NCBI GenBank assembly: GCA_022376925.1
Contig: JAIOJX010000025.1
Location: 186,123,801 to 186,187,800, forward strand
Reading direction: 5' to 3'
Source of the DNA: Tragulus kanchil
Lineage: Eukaryota; Chordata; Mammalia; Artiodactyla; Tragulidae
Length of the DNA: 64,000 bases
The translations under genes and the position numbers were made by a program. Under the pieces are notes generated by a model. The model was not told the DNA's origin. It saw only the letters and a program-made list of their open reading frames with translations, and made no database searches. This document shows, in pieces, positions 1 to 10,877 of the stretch; position 1 is the first letter of the stretch, and each line of letters opens with the position of its first letter.

Positions 1-242
1 AGCATCGTCTTAGGAGTTGAAATAGCTCGGCCGGGATTGCATCCCCTTCACTAGCTTTGTTCATGGTGATGCTTCCTGAGGCCCTCTTGACTTTGCGCTC
101 CAGGGTGTCTGCTCCTGGTGAGTGACCACAGCACCACGGTCATCCAGGCCTTTCTTGGGTAGGTCTTCTGGGCACTCTTGCCACCTCTTCCTCGTACCTT
201 CTGCTTCTGTTAGGTCCATACCGTTTCTGTCCTTTACGGCTC
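1..242 (-). mobile_element. BovB LINE fragment, reverse-transcriptase region (duplicate piece)
   Basis: The complement resembles the BovB (RTE clade) ORF2 reverse-transcriptase region. On the plus strand it shows the landmarks 'cactagctttgttcatggtg' and 'ttctgttaggtccataccgt', which are typical of antisense BovB. It is the same sequence as 1134-1375, carried here by duplication D1. It contains frameshifts and stops and is not functional. Confidence 0.85.
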
Positions 243-745
243 TTTCCAGAAGGAGACAAAGATGCTCGTTGGCAGATGGACACAGGGACTCAGACAGACA
301 GACTCGTGATCCTGGGGCTCAGGGCTGTGGAGACTCCGTGCCCCCTACCCATCATGCCTGGCAAGTAGGGGGGCTGGACGCCGTGCAGGATGGTCGCCAC
401 GCAGGACTAGGCCTGGAGCCGGGCGGGGGCTGTGCGGGCCGAGCGGGGGGTCCCTCCATGGGGCACAGACTGCAGGGGTGAGGGGAGGGGCTGCGGGGTC
501 ACATGGAGTTGGAGTGTAGCACGCACGTCTGCTTGTCGGCGGGTCCCTCTTGCCGAGCTGAGCGCTGGCTCCCATGCCGGCCCCTCCTCCCCCCTCAGCG
601 CCTGCACCTGGCCCCTGCACTGGACGGCGGGACCTGGGGCTGTGGAAACCGGGGCTGCTGACCTGCAAAGCTCGCCCAACAGAACCTCAGGCAGCCAGAG
701 GCTTCTAGCGACTTCTGAAACAATTTCCCAGGTTGGGACACTTTC

Positions 746-1375
746 CCTGGAGGAGGCTGATAAGGTGTCTGGGATTCCCATCTCTTGAAGAATTTTCCAG
801 TTCACTGTGATCCACACAGTCAAAGACTTTAGCGTAGTCAATGAGGCAGTAGATGTTTTTCTGGAATTTCCTTGCTTTTTCTACGATCCAGTGGATATTG
901 GCAGTTTGATCTCTAGTTCCTCTGACTTTTCTAAATCCAGCTTGTACATCTGGAAGTTCTTGGTTTGTGTACCCTTGGAGCCTAGCTTGGAGGACTTTGA
1001 GCATGACCTTGCAGGCATGTGAAATGAGTGCCTTCGTGTGGTGGTCTGAACAGCCGTTGGCATTGCCCTTCTTTGGGACTGGAATGAAGCCTGAGCTCCA
1101 AGTTTGCTGGCATACTGAGTGCAGCATTTTAACAGCATCGTCTTAGGAGTTGAAATAGCTCGGCCGGGATTGCATCCCCTTCACTAGCTTTGTTCATGGT
1201 GATGCTTCCTGAGGCCCTCTTGACTTTGCGCTCCAGGGTGTCTGCTCCTGGTGAGTGACCACAGCACCACGGTCATCCAGGCCTTTCTTGGGTAGGTCTT
1301 CTGGGCACTCTTGCCACCTCTTCCTCGTACCTTCTGCTTCTGTTAGGTCCATACCGTTTCTGTCCTTTACGGCTC
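746..1375 (-). mobile_element. BovB LINE fragment encoding decayed reverse transcriptase
   Basis: The minus strand reads as part of BovB ORF2. One frame (about 1127 down to 746) shows the RT block 'FIPVPKKGNANG' followed by 'ISHACKVMLKVLQARL', and then the palm motif A region 'LIDYAKVFDCVDH', whose first Asp is normally a catalytic metal ligand. The match moves between frames (a second frame covers 881-1138), so the copy is frameshifted. It lacks both the endonuclease and the 3' tail. BovB is a non-LTR retrotransposon abundant in ruminants and squamates, so this fragment is one of the main organism clues. Confidence 0.93.
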
Positions 1376-2652
1376 TTTCCAGAAGGAGACAAAGATGCTC
1401 GTTGGCAGATGGACACAGGGACTCAGACAGACAGACTCGTGATCCTGGGGCTCAGGGCTGTGGAGACTCCGTGCCCCCTACCCATCATGCCTGGCAAGTA
1501 GGGGGGCTGGACGCCGTGCAGGATGGTCGCCACGCAGGACTAGGCCTGGAGCCGGGCGGGGGCTGTGCGGGCCGAGCGGGGGGTCCCTCCATGGGGCACA
1601 GACTGCAGGGGTGAGGGGAGGGGCTGCGGGGTCACATGGAGTTGGAGTGTAGCACGCACGTCTGCTTGTCGGCGGGTCCCTCTTGCCGAGCTGAGCGCTG
1701 GCTCCCATGCCGGCCCCTCCTCCCCCCTCAGCGCCTGCACCTGGCCCCTGCACTGGACGGCGGGACCTGGGGCTGTGGAAACCGGGGCTGCTGACCTGCA
1801 AAGCTCGCCCAACAGAACCTCAGGCAGCCAGAGGCTTCTAGCGACTTCTGAAACAATTTCCCAGGTTGGGACACTTTCAGCCAAATTTGCTTTTGGAAAG
1901 AGCCCTGGGCTTGGGGTCGGCTGACCTCTGCTCCCGTCCGGCCCACCGCTGAGCACTCGTGCGCCCCAGGGCGGCCACTTAACCCCTGGCCTGTGGTGCT
2001 GTGGCTCAGAGGGCCCGGGCCGCCCACCCTGCACACGGCACGAGGAGCGCCCCTGAGAGGGTGTCCTGACGGCCGCCCCACCTTGGCCCACGGCGGGGAC
2101 GAAGGAAAGGCAGGGCCCTCACGTACTGAAACCTGCGCAGGCTGCCTCAAGGGGCTGTTGGGGGGCGGGGGATGCTCTTCGTCCTCTCGGCCGCCCTCCC
2201 TGCCATCCCCTGCTGGGAATGAGAGGGAGGACCGGAAGTGAAGGCAACGTTCCCAGGAAGCGGGGCTCGAGGTCCGCCCGGCCCTACCGCCTACCTGTGG
2301 AGCCGGCTCATCTGGAAGTCGGGTCTCCTCTGCTATCTGAAGATGGCAACTCTGGGGAGGTGCTCAGCCAGCCCTGGAGTCCTCCTGGGCAGAGGAAGGG
2401 TTGAGGACGCGCACGGGGCCGGGGGCTGAGTGATGAGAGAGCCGGGCCAGCAGCCGAGTAGCTGAGAGCCCAGGGCGAGGACGGGGCGGCCCCGGAGCAG
2501 GAAGAGACGGGAAGCGGTGGAGCCACCGGAGCTCCAGGAGGGAGCCAGGCCTCCCCGGCTGGCAGCTTGGCTTCAGACCGCAGCCTCCTGGCCTTCGAGA
2601 TAATCTATCTGCGGTGTTTTCGGCCTGGTCTGCGGGCCTCGTGACAGCAGCC
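1376..2652. other. GC-rich unique sequence, no gene seen
   Basis: I see no repeat family, splice-bounded exon or RNA gene here. Open frames occur on both strands because the stretch is stop-poor, but none resembles a known protein. The left part (to 1878) is the second copy of D1. Confidence 0.6.
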
Positions 2653-2679
2653 CTTGGATAAGCGTGACGCTTATCCAAG
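2653..2679. repeat. Perfect 12-bp inverted repeat with 3-nt loop
   Basis: cttggataagcg at 2653-2664 is followed by the loop tga (2665-2667) and the exact reverse complement at 2668-2679. The palindrome does not extend further on either side. It lies just upstream of a MIR. It could be chance, a small fold-back artefact or a protein-binding palindrome; I recognise no specific factor. Confidence 0.9.
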
Positions 2680-2682
2680 CTG

Positions 2683-2783
2683 GCTTCGAATCAAAGCTCC
2701 ACACATGATCAGCTGTGTGACCCTGGGCAACTCACTTAACCTCTCTGAGCTTCAGGCTCCTGGTCCGCAAAAAGGAGCGGGGA
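2683..2783 (+). mobile_element. MIR SINE fragment
   Basis: This has the MIR core in sense orientation: 'tggcttcgaatc', then 'agctgtgtgaccctgggcaa', then 'cacttaacctctctgagctt', then a decayed 'cctgg...gcaaaaagg' segment in place of the usual cctcatctgtaaaatgg. MIR is an ancient mammal-wide tRNA-derived SINE. Its right end abuts the start of duplication D2. Confidence 0.9.
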
Positions 2784-5035
2784 CACTCCCTTCACTGGGG
2801 GCCGTGGGGGTGAAGCAAGTGGCCGAATGAAGAACAGGAAGGGGCGGGACGCCCCCGATTACTTAGAAAGCTCCTCTCCACCGGCCCTCGGGCTGTGCTG
2901 CTCCAGTCCTGGGGTGGGGGCGAGGGAAACGGGGTGGGAAGAGGCTGCTCCGGCTCCTTTGACCAGCAGGGCTGCACCCGAGGCTCGGGGGGCCACGGCA
3001 GCCCTGCCCCTCAGTCGGCAGGAGAGGCCGAGGAAGCGGCTCCAGCCATGAGCCCGGGATCCCGTTTCTGCTGCGGGCGCGAGGCCGGCTCGGACTTGAA
3101 AGGCCCTCGGTCGGCACCTCCCCCTGCTTTCTCATGCCCACCCCCACTTCGCAGGACTCTGCTTAGTAGATATTAATTGACCCCCAATTACAGATGACAT
3201 GTTGGGGAAGGGCTCGCCCCTGAGGCCCGCACGGGGCAGGCTTTCGTCCTTCCTCGCGGGCCCCAGCAAGGAGGGCTCACGGCCACCGTGGGTGGGGGCA
3301 TCTCCTGGTGGCCGCGGGGGTCCAGAGGGCCACCCCTCTTCTGAGGAAGAGCTGGCGGTCAGCTCTGGCCAGGGGGAGCCAGCGCCACGGGGCACTCCCC
3401 AAGGCTGGGACCGCTGGTGCTCCCATAAGAAATGGAGATGAACCAGTGGTGGACCCCTGGAGCCAGGCAACCCGGACCACGAGGGCCCTGTGGGGAGGGA
3501 CGCCATGCCGCCCCGAGGACGCTGGAGCGGGGGCCGGCCCCGCCGTGACCGCCCCCCGAGCCTCCGTCCCCATGGCCACTCCGCGGGGACAGTCACTCTT
3601 CCCTTGCTGCCGGCCTGGAGGAGCCGGCCCCGGACCCCGGGGCGGACGGGCCCGGACGACGCACTCTTGGTGCCCCACGTGCCAGCCGGGCCCCGGCCGG
3701 AACCGCCAGCCCCTGCCTGGGAGTTCAGAGAGGGCGGAAAAGGGACCCGCCTCTTCTCCCCGAGACTGGCTGGGCACCGGGAAGGTGAGGCCGGAACCGA
3801 TCACTGCAGGGGCTGGGGGGGGTAGGGTGGGCTGGAGCCGTCCAGCGCCCCTCCCCCGACAAGGCCACCTGTCACAGCTTTTACCAGCTCCTCCTGCTCC
3901 CCGTTCCTGGCCACTCCCTTCACTGGGGCCGTGGGGTGAAGCAAGTGGCCGAATGAAGAACAGGAAGGGGCGGGACGCCCCCGATTACTTAGAAAGCTCC
4001 TCTCCACCGGCCCTCGGGCTGTGCTGCTCCAGTCCTGGGGTGGGGGCGAGGGAAACGGGGTGGGAAGAGGCTGCTCCGGCTCCTTTGACCAGCAGGGCTG
4101 CACCCGAGGCTCGGGGGGCCACGGCAGCCCTGCCCCTCAGTCGGCAGGAGAGGCCGAGGAAGCGGCTCCAGCCATGAGCCCGGGATCCCGTTTCTGCTGC
4201 GGGCGCGAGGCCGGCTCGGACTTGAAAGGCCCTCGGTCGGCACCTCCCCCTGCTTTCTCATGCCCACCCCCGCTTCGCAGGACTCTGCTTAGTAGATATT
4301 AATTGACCCCCAATTACAGATGACATGTTGGGGAAGGGCTCGCCCCTGAGGCCCGCACGGGGCAGGCTTTCGTCCTTCCTCGCGGGCCCCAGCAAGGAGG
4401 GCTCACGACCACCGTGGGTGGGGGCATCTCCTGGTGGCCGCGGGGGTCCAGAGGGCCACCCCTCTTCTGAGGAAGAGCCGGCGGTCAGCTCTGGCCAGGG
4501 GGAGCCAGCGCCACGGGGCACTCCCCAAGGCTGGGACCGCTGGTGCTCCCATAAGAAATGGAGATGAACCAGTGGTGGACCCCTGGAGCCAGGCAACCCG
4601 GACCACGAGGGCCCTGTGGGGAGGGACGCCATGCCGCCCCGAGGACGCTGGAGCGGGGGCCGGCCCCGCCGTGACCGCCCCCCGAGCCTCCGTCCCCATG
4701 GCCACTCCGCGGGGACAGTCACTCTTCCCTTGCTGCCGGCCTGGAGGAGCCGGCCCCGGACCCCGGGGCGGACGGGCCCGGACGACGCACTCTTGGTGCC
4801 CCACGTGCCAGCCGGGCCCCGGCCGGAACCGCCAGCCCCTGCCTGGGAGTTCAGAGAGGGCGGAAAAGGGACCCGCCTCTTCTCCCCGAGACTGGCTGGG
4901 CACCGGGAAGGTGAGGCCGGAACCGATCACTGCAGGGGCTGGGGGGGGTAGGGTGGGCTGGAGCCGTCCAGCGCCCCTCCCCCGACAAGGCCACCTGTCA
5001 CAGCTTTTACCAGCTCCTCCTGCTCCCCGTTCCTG
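2784..5035. repeat. Tandem duplication D2 (period 1126 bp)
   Basis: Copy 1 is 2784-3909 and copy 2 is 3912-5035, meeting at about 3910. The interiors differ at only a few single bases (for example in the cccc(a/g)cttcgc stretch near 3150/4271 and gag(c)(t/c)ggcgg near 3351/4477). Two G-runs right after the seam (near 3927-3936) are each one base shorter than in copy 1. A plus-strand open frame of 289 codons (3308-4177) exists only because it reads across the seam, so it is an artefact of the duplication. Confidence 0.97.
3480..3740. promoter_or_regulatory. CpG-dense patch (also at 4606-4866)
   Basis: There are many CpG dinucleotides, in strings such as ccccgaggacgctggagcgg and gggcggacgggcccggacg, in a genome where methylated CpG is normally depleted. 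This suggests an unmethylated or GC-biased-conversion region, possibly a small CpG island. No TATA box, initiator or adjacent first exon could be identified. The same patch is repeated by D2. Confidence 0.35.
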
Positions 5036-5353
5036 CCTCAGACCACGGACTTCACCGCCTGCCGTGGACGGAATTGTCACGCCTCTCACTCATCAGTGAA
5101 GCCCTACGCACCCCCGTGAGGGTCCTGAGGAGGTCCACGAGGTCCACCGGGGCCGTCGCGGGGCCCCGAGGGGACGGCGGCCGGTCTTCCAGGGCGGGCG
5201 CAGGAGATCTCCCCGCACGGGGGGACGCGTGAGCGGGCGGCGCCCGCAGAGCGGGAGGAGGCTCTCGCCAGCGCCCGCCCCGCCCGCACCCCGACCCCGG
5301 CCTGCAGCCTCCACAGCCGTGAGCGGGCACACGCCCGCAGTTTAAGCCTCTGT
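5036..5353. promoter_or_regulatory. CpG-dense unique patch
   Basis: CpG is dense between about 5130 and 5330 (for example gtcgcggggccccgag and gacgcgtgagcgggcggcgc). No exon or recognised promoter element is visible. It could be a small CpG island or simply part of a high-GC isochore. Confidence 0.35.
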
Positions 5354-5557
5354 CATTGAGAAGACCCAGATGCTGGGAAAGATGCAGGTCAGGAGGAGAC
5401 GGGGCGACAGAGGACGAGACGGCTGGGCGGCATCACCCACTCAGTGGACGTGACTTTGAGCGAGCTCCAGGAGCTGGTGGAGGACAGGGAGGCCTGGCGC
5501 GCTGCCCTCCGTGGGGCCGTAGAGTCGGACGCGCCTTAACAGCCGAGCGACAGTAAC
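5354..5557 (+). mobile_element. BovB 3' end fragment
   Basis: This is the sense-strand 3' terminal part of BovB, seen as 'acccagatgctgggaaagat', 'gacagaggacgagacggctg', 'gacagggaggcctggcgcgc' and a degraded tail for the usual gtcggacacgactgagcgac. It corresponds to the C-terminal LMLGK...REAWRAAVHG region of ORF2 plus the tail. It is divergent and short, so it is a 5'-truncated insertion. Confidence 0.9.
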
Positions 5558-7090
5558 GCGCTCCAGTCCGAGGCTCTGTGACGGCAGCCTGAGCTCCGAC
5601 GCCCCTGCCGTGGAGGGAGGGCCCAGGGTGGTGGTGGGGGCTGGGACCCAGGGCCCCTGTGCTCCCTCGGGTCAGGTCGTGCTGACAGCCAGAGGTCACC
5701 CGTGGTCCTTCCCAGTTCACAACCCACCCGTGGGGGTGGGCAGAGTGGCCTGGTCCCTGTCCCCCGGCTCCCCTGGCTCTGGGCACCCTCAGGGTCCCGC
5801 GAGGTCGGGAGCATCCGCGGTCCAGGAAGCAGAGAGCGAGGCTCGGACCCCAGGGTGGGCGCGGCGTCAGGCGCGCCGAACCAGGCTTTCCCCGGCTCTC
5901 GGCCTCTGAGGAGCTGAGGGAGGAGGGCGGGAGAGCCCCCGTGGCCGGGGCGAGGGTCAGGACCGCCGTCCGCGAGTCATGTCCCCAGATCCAGGCCCAC
6001 TAGAGCCTCAGAAGGCGGCCTCCGTGTGGAGGGCAGGAGGGTGCGGGTAGGACCAGGGTGCGGCCTAGTCGCCGGTGTCCTTAGAGGAGACAGGAAGAGA
6101 CACGCGGAGACGAGCAGGCCGGTGAAGATTGGGCCACGGGGCCAGGACACCGGGGCCAACCTGGGAGAGCCGGAAGCCCCCCTCCGGAGGCTCCCCGGAG
6201 CACGAAGACGCGCCCACAGCTTGATTCCGAACTCGTGGCCTCCAGCACTGCGAGCGGCTGCAGGTCCACTGTCTGAAGCCCCCTTGCCTCCTGTCCCCCA
6301 TCCCCGTGCCTAGCCTGCGGTGCCAGGAAGCAAGGCCCGGGAGCACTGAGCCTGGCGGGCACCTGGCCGCCGGAGGACATCCCAGACGGGGCCCCCAGGG
6401 TCACCCGCCAGCGCCAGAAGCCAGGCCCGGGGGCTGACCCTACTGTCCGGCCCCTGGATCGCAGGGTGAGCCCGGGCCGGACCCCTGGAGCCGCTGACAT
6501 GGGCCCCCAGTGTGCCGACTTCACAGAGGACAGAGACCAGGAGCCTGTGGCCAGACTCAGGGGCGGCCTGCTGAAGCCTCGCGGCCACCGGCCTTCACAG
6601 GAGCCCACGGTCTGCCCTCACGGCCGTCGGGGAGGCCCCGCGGCGTCGTCTCTGTCCCACGAGAGAGGGGTCTCGGGCGTCACGTGCGACTGCACGGCCT
6701 GTGAGGCGCCGACGGCTCCAGACCGCGCCTTCCCTGCACTCCCCGTCCCGCCCTCGGCCGAGCTCAGCCTCGTCCTCACCGAGCGGCCGGGTCCACGCCG
6801 GTCAGAACTGAGCCCCGATGGGCCGGTGAACGGGCGTCTCCAGTCCCCTCCTGCCCAGGGCGCCGGGGACGCCAGGGCCCACGCGGCTCTGGCCCCAGGG
6901 TCCAGCAGGCGGGACGAACGGAAGCCTCTCCCACGCAGACACGGCGGCACACGGGCGAAGCGTCTGGCTTCTCTGCGGCCACCAGGCCCGACGGTGCGGA
7001 CGCGGGGAGGCTGGGCAGAGCTGGCCCAGGAGGGGCTCCGTCCTCTTCCTGGAATGGCGCCTCGCCACGCCGCTGGGTCCCCACCAGGCT
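5558..7090. other. GC-rich unique sequence, no gene seen
   Basis: The stretch contains long chance open frames on both strands (for example 6466-7188 on + and 6618-7286 on -). None shows a recognisable domain or codon structure, and they overlap each other on opposite strands. I recognise no repeat family here. Confidence 0.55.
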
Positions 7091-9311
7091 GGCAGCACCG
7101 CCCGTCCTCCCTGGGCTGGGCATGGGCGTCAGGGGTCACATCCCAGCACCCACGCTCTCCACGTGCCATGGGGCACACTGTTCTGTGAGAGAGAGTCCTG
7201 GTTCGTGCCCATGAAAGACATGGGTCTGGTCTTCTTTCCTTGTAATGTCTTTGTCTGGTTTTCATATCGGTAATACTGGCCTCCAAAAAAAAAAAGAATT
7301 TTAAGGATTCCCTTCTTTTCCTCTATTTTCTGAAAGAATTTATGTTCTATTCGTAGTATTTCCTTCTTGTAAGTTTTACAGAATGCACCAGGGAAGCCAC
7401 TGGGAGCTGGAGTTTTGTGCAGAAAGGCATTTGGTAAGAAAATCATTTTTTGATAATTGTAAAGATAAGTAGAGTTTCTGGTTTTTTTCTTGAGTCAGTT
7501 TGATAACTTATGATTTTTAAAAAGTCTTTCCACTTATCTAAGTTATAAAATGTCTGGGGCATGTTGTTGGGGTTTTGGCTTTATTTAAAATTTTTTTTGA
7601 TGGACCAAGAGTGCATGGAGGCAGGTTTACGTCCGATGAGCTTAGAGGTGAGTAAATGCCGGTGAAGCCAGCACCACGATCCATGCCATCGGTTCCCAAG
7701 GTTTCTCCTACCACCTGATGGAAGCGTTTTCAGTGATATTTCTTATTTCCTTTCTAGAGACTGTAGAATCTGTAGCAAACTTTTATTTTCATTTTTTTAT
7801 GTTGGGGAATAGTGTGCTCTCTTATTTTTCTAAGAATTTATTAAATTCTTTAATGCTTAGTTTTATGAATCTTCTGTTTAGTTTCTATTTCATTATTTCC
7901 GTATTTATCTTCATTACTTCCCTCTCTCCACTTCCTTTGCGTTTCCTTTGCTGTTCCTTTCTTTTCTCACGTACACATAGATCATTGCTTCTAAAGCATG
8001 TTTCCTGGCTACCATAGGTAACGACATACACTCCACAAAGATTATTTTATCTAAATCTGACACCTTCTGAGATGATAATGTCTCTGTGGTCATTCGAGAG
8101 AAAACGTCTTCTCATTTTCTGGTGAAATATTCTTTGACCCGTGGGGAAGCTTATTAACTTTCAAATATTTAGAGGACTTTTTTTCTTGGTAAAACGGGTA
8201 TTTCTGCTGGGCCCCACCATGGCAGCACCGCCCGTCCTCCCTGGGCTGGGCATGGGCGTCAGGGTCACATCCCAGCACCCACGCTCTCCACGTGCCATGG
8301 GGCACACTGTTCTGTGAGAGAGAGTCCTGGTTCGTGCCCATGAAAGACATGGGTCTGGTCTTCTTTCCTTGTAATGTCTTTGTCTGGTTTTCATATCGGT
8401 AATACTGGCCTCCAAAAAAAAAAAGAATTTTAAGGATTCCCTTCTTTTCCTCTATTTTCTGAAAGAATTTATGTTCTATTCGTAGTATTTCCTTCTTGTA
8501 AGTTTTACAGAATGCACCAGGGAAGCCACTGGGAGCTGGAGTTTTGTGCAGAAAGGCATTTGGTAAGAAAATCATTTTTTGATAATTGTAAAGATAAGTA
8601 GAGTTTCTGGTTTTTTTCTTGAGTCAGTTTGATAACTTATGATTTTTAAAAAGTCTTTCCACTTATCTAAGTTATAAAATGTCTGGGGCATGTTGTTGGG
8701 GTTTTGGCTTTATTTAAAATTTTTTTTGATGGACCAAGAGTGCATGGAGGCAGGTTTACGTCCGATGAGCTTAGAGGTGAGTAAATGCCGGTGAAGCCAG
8801 CACCACGATCCATGCCATCGGTTCCCAAGGTTTTCTCCTACCACCTGATGGAAGCGTTTTCAGTGATATTTCTTATTTCCTTTCTAGAGACTGTAGAATC
8901 TGTAGCAAACTTTTATTTTCATTTTTTTATGTTGGGGAATAGTGTGCTCTCTTATTTTTCTAAGAATTTATTAAATTCTTTAATGCTTAGTTTTATGAAT
9001 CTTCTGTTTAGTTTCTATTTCATTATTTCCGTATTTATCTTCATTACTTCCCTCTCTCCACTTCCTTTGCGTTTCCTTTGCTGTTCCTTTCTTTTCTCAC
9101 GTACACATAGATCATTGCTTCTAAAGCATGTTTCCTGGCTACCATAGGTAACGACATACACTCCACAAAGATTATTTTATCTAAATCTGACACCTTCTGA
9201 GATGATAATGTCTCTGTGGTCATTCGAGAGAAAACGTCTTCTCATTTTTCTGGTGAAATATTCTTTGACCCGTGGGGGAAGCTTATTAACTTTCAAATAT
9301 TTAGAGACTTT
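7091..9311. repeat. Tandem duplication D3 (period about 1129 bp)
   Basis: Copy 1 runs from 7091 to about 8180 and copy 2 from 8221 to about 9311. The 40 bases between (8181-8220) look like degraded ends of both copies: one side resembles the continuation at 9312 onward and the other resembles the bases just left of 7091. Copy 1 is missing bases near its right end relative to copy 2 (ctcatttt versus ctcattttt, cgtgggg versus cgtggggg), and ggac there reads gac in copy 2. Confidence 0.96.
7192..8180 (-). mobile_element. Old L1 fragment, antisense (first D3 copy)
   Basis: The minus strand near 7446-7195 resembles the L1 ORF2 reverse-transcriptase N-terminal region: 'PAPSGFPGAFCKTYKKEI' corresponds to the PGPDGFTGEFYQTFKEEL-type motif, and 'FFQKIEEKKGIL' and 'MEASITDMKTRQRHYKERR' follow in shifted frames. 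Further right, antisense L1 phrases occur (such as 'tttctatttcattatttcc' near 7889). It is heavily mutated, frameshifted and inactive, and much richer in A and T than its surroundings. Confidence 0.85.
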
Positions 9312-9385
9312 CTGGGTATCTTATTTTGATTGATTTCTCATTTAGTTCTCCCATGGTCAGAGGACACACTCTGAAGGTTCAGTGT
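8320..9385 (-). mobile_element. Old L1 fragment, antisense (second D3 copy plus continuation)
   Basis: This repeats the 7192-8180 fragment and then continues into sequence present once: 'ttcaaatatttagagacttt' and 'tcccatggtcagaggacaca', both typical of antisense L1 ORF2. In the true genome there is probably one L1 fragment here, not two. Confidence 0.85.
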
Positions 9386-9805
9386 TCTGAGATTGGCTCA
9401 CTTTTTCTCCCAGAAGTGGTCGGCCTTGGCCAGCGCCCCGGGACGGCGGGCCTAAAGCCAGTGCATCTTTGGGCTGTCGCCACAGCATTCTGTGAGTGTC
9501 GGTGGGGTCTGGGGGTTGGTGAGGATGCTCTGGCCAGCGGCACCCCACTGAATCTCTGCCTTTGTGTGTGAGTGTGGAGAGAGGCGCTAAGCTCCCCCTC
9601 GCTCCCGCCGCCCCAGGAACTGCCCGCCTGCCCTCCCCTGCCTCCCGCGGTCAGGTGCCCGTGACGCCGCCTGCCTTGTACGGCCCCGTAATCATCTCCA
9701 CTGCGAGCAGCAGCCGAGCAAAATCCCAGTGACTCCACATCTCCCTCCCTCTGCCCTGAGCTGGATGCTCCCTGTCCCCCAGAGAGGCTGGTACACCTCT
9801 TGGTC
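9386..9805. other. Unique sequence, nothing recognised
   Basis: Mixed GC-rich sequence between the L1 fragment and a MIR/L2-like tail. There is no convincing exon or repeat. Confidence 0.5.
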
Positions 9806-9845
9806 CAGTCAGGCACACAGTAGGTGCTCAATAAATCAAGCAGAT
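9806..9845 (+). mobile_element. MIR or L2 3' tail
   Basis: Contains 'aggcacacagtaggtgctca' followed by ataaatcaagcaga, which matches the common 3' tail shared by MIR and L2 elements. It is too short to tell which family. Confidence 0.65.
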
Positions 9846-9872
9846 GCTAAGTAAGGGTCACGCCTCCCTCCC

Positions 9873-10081
9873 GGGCTGCCCTGGTGGCTCAGGGGGTGAG
9901 GAGTCTGCCTGCCGTGCAGGAGACCCAGGTTCAGTCTGCGGGTCGAGAGGACCCCTTGGAGAGGATGTGGCAGCTCGCCCCAGTGTTCTCGCCTGGAGAA
10001 TCCGTGGACAGAGCAGCCTGGCGGGCTGCAGTCCACGGGGTCGCAAAAGAGTCGGATTTGACCCGGTGACTAAACAACAGC
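9873..10081 (+). mobile_element. Bov-tA-type SINE
   Basis: This is a full-length-like ruminant tRNA-derived SINE. It shows the head 'gggctgccctggtggctcag', the middle 'cagtgttctcgcctggagaa' and 'gcagcctggcgggctgcagt', and the tail 'cacggggtcgcaaaagagtc' ending at gactaaacaacagc. The A/B-box tRNA-like head carries the pol III promoter. Divergence indicates an older copy. Confidence 0.93.
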
Positions 10082-10825
10082 AAAGTGGGTCTCCTGGTCA
10101 CAACCGACTGTGGAAGAGAAACCTTGAACAAAACGTCTGTGATGGGAGTCAGGGGCCGGGGAGCGGGGGTAGCAACAGACGGTCCAGCAAGCTCAGACAG
10201 AAGGAAGAGAAATGAGTCTTCCCCAAGCCCGAATCCACAGATCTCTTAGATAAAAGCGGTCCCGTCCACCCTGGGAACTCCTTGGTTTGAACGCCGTCGG
10301 AAATGCCACAGGAATGTCTGACGAAGACGTTATTCTGTTTCGGTGGCTCCAGTTTTTATAAAAACCCCAGGGGGAAACCACTTTAGAACATCCAGAGGAG
10401 CGCACATCTCTCGAGGTGTTCGAGAAAGACTGCCCGTCAGCCAGGTGCTCTGGATCCCGCACGGAACGCTCACCCTCTCCCGTCAGCCCCTCGTTCGTCT
10501 TTGTCGCTGGAAGATTTCCAAAAAGAGCCCCGAGCAGGGCGCCCAGCTTGGAGAGTCAAACCAGAGAGTGTCTAGACTCACAGATGTGCTAGGGAGCGGC
10601 AGCGATGAATCGGCTCCTTATTTTTATGAAAATACGTCACTCGACAAATATTCTGAATATGTGACTCAAACCAGGGAGGAACTGACGAATGCGTCATTGG
10701 CTCTAAGCGATGCTGAAGGCAGGTTGGCACCTCTTCCCCTAAAACGGAAAAGCCTTGACTTCCGCCGGTTTTCCTCAGCATTCCCTCTGCTACCTCAGAA
10801 CTCGGAACCAAAAATAGCCTCGAAC
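10082..10825. other. Unique sequence with possible regulatory island
   Basis: No repeat is recognised. The part at 10560-10770 is less GC-rich and contains an AP-1-type TGACTCA near 10662 and an ACGTCAC CRE-like core near 10634. A plus-strand open frame (10343-10876, 177 codons) crosses it and ends in the MIR/L2 tail; I recognise no protein family. I treat it as possible non-coding regulatory DNA. Confidence 0.3.
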
Positions 10826-10877
10826 CTGGTGTACGGTAGCTGCTCAAACATAGTTGTTGAATCAATGGATGAATGAA
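10826..10877 (+). mobile_element. MIR/L2-type 3' tail
   Basis: 'gtacggtagctgctcaaaca' followed by 'ttgttgaatcaatggatgaa' is a decayed version of the tail 'gtaggtgctcaataaatatttgttgaatgaatga' typical of L2 and MIR ends. Confidence 0.65.

Larger units (their letters stand above)
1..1878. repeat. Tandem duplication D1 (period 1133 bp), first copy cut by window start
   Basis: Bases 1-745 recur at 1134-1878 with no difference that I noticed. The first copy ends at 745 in shared sequence. From 746 the sequence jumps to BovB that runs continuously into the second copy, so 746-1878 is one complete unit and the window opens inside the first copy. The break falls in single-copy flank on one side and in BovB on the other, so it is not a transposon boundary. 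The same kind of duplication occurs throughout the window, which favours unmerged contig overlap. Confidence 0.95.

Noticed and set aside
3308..4177. 289-codon plus-strand open frame
   Set aside because: It reads across the D2 seam at about 3910, so it exists only because of the duplication. No domain was seen.
7192..9385. Endogenous retrovirus or LTR element as source of the reverse-transcriptase-like matches
   Set aside because: Motifs fit L1 ORF2, and no LTR, gag, protease or integrase features were seen anywhere in the window.
9873..10081. tRNA-like A/B-box sequences as tRNA genes
   Set aside because: These and similar matches are heads of Bov-tA or CHR-type SINEs, which derive from tRNA. 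No intact cloverleaf with anticodon and acceptor stem was seen.
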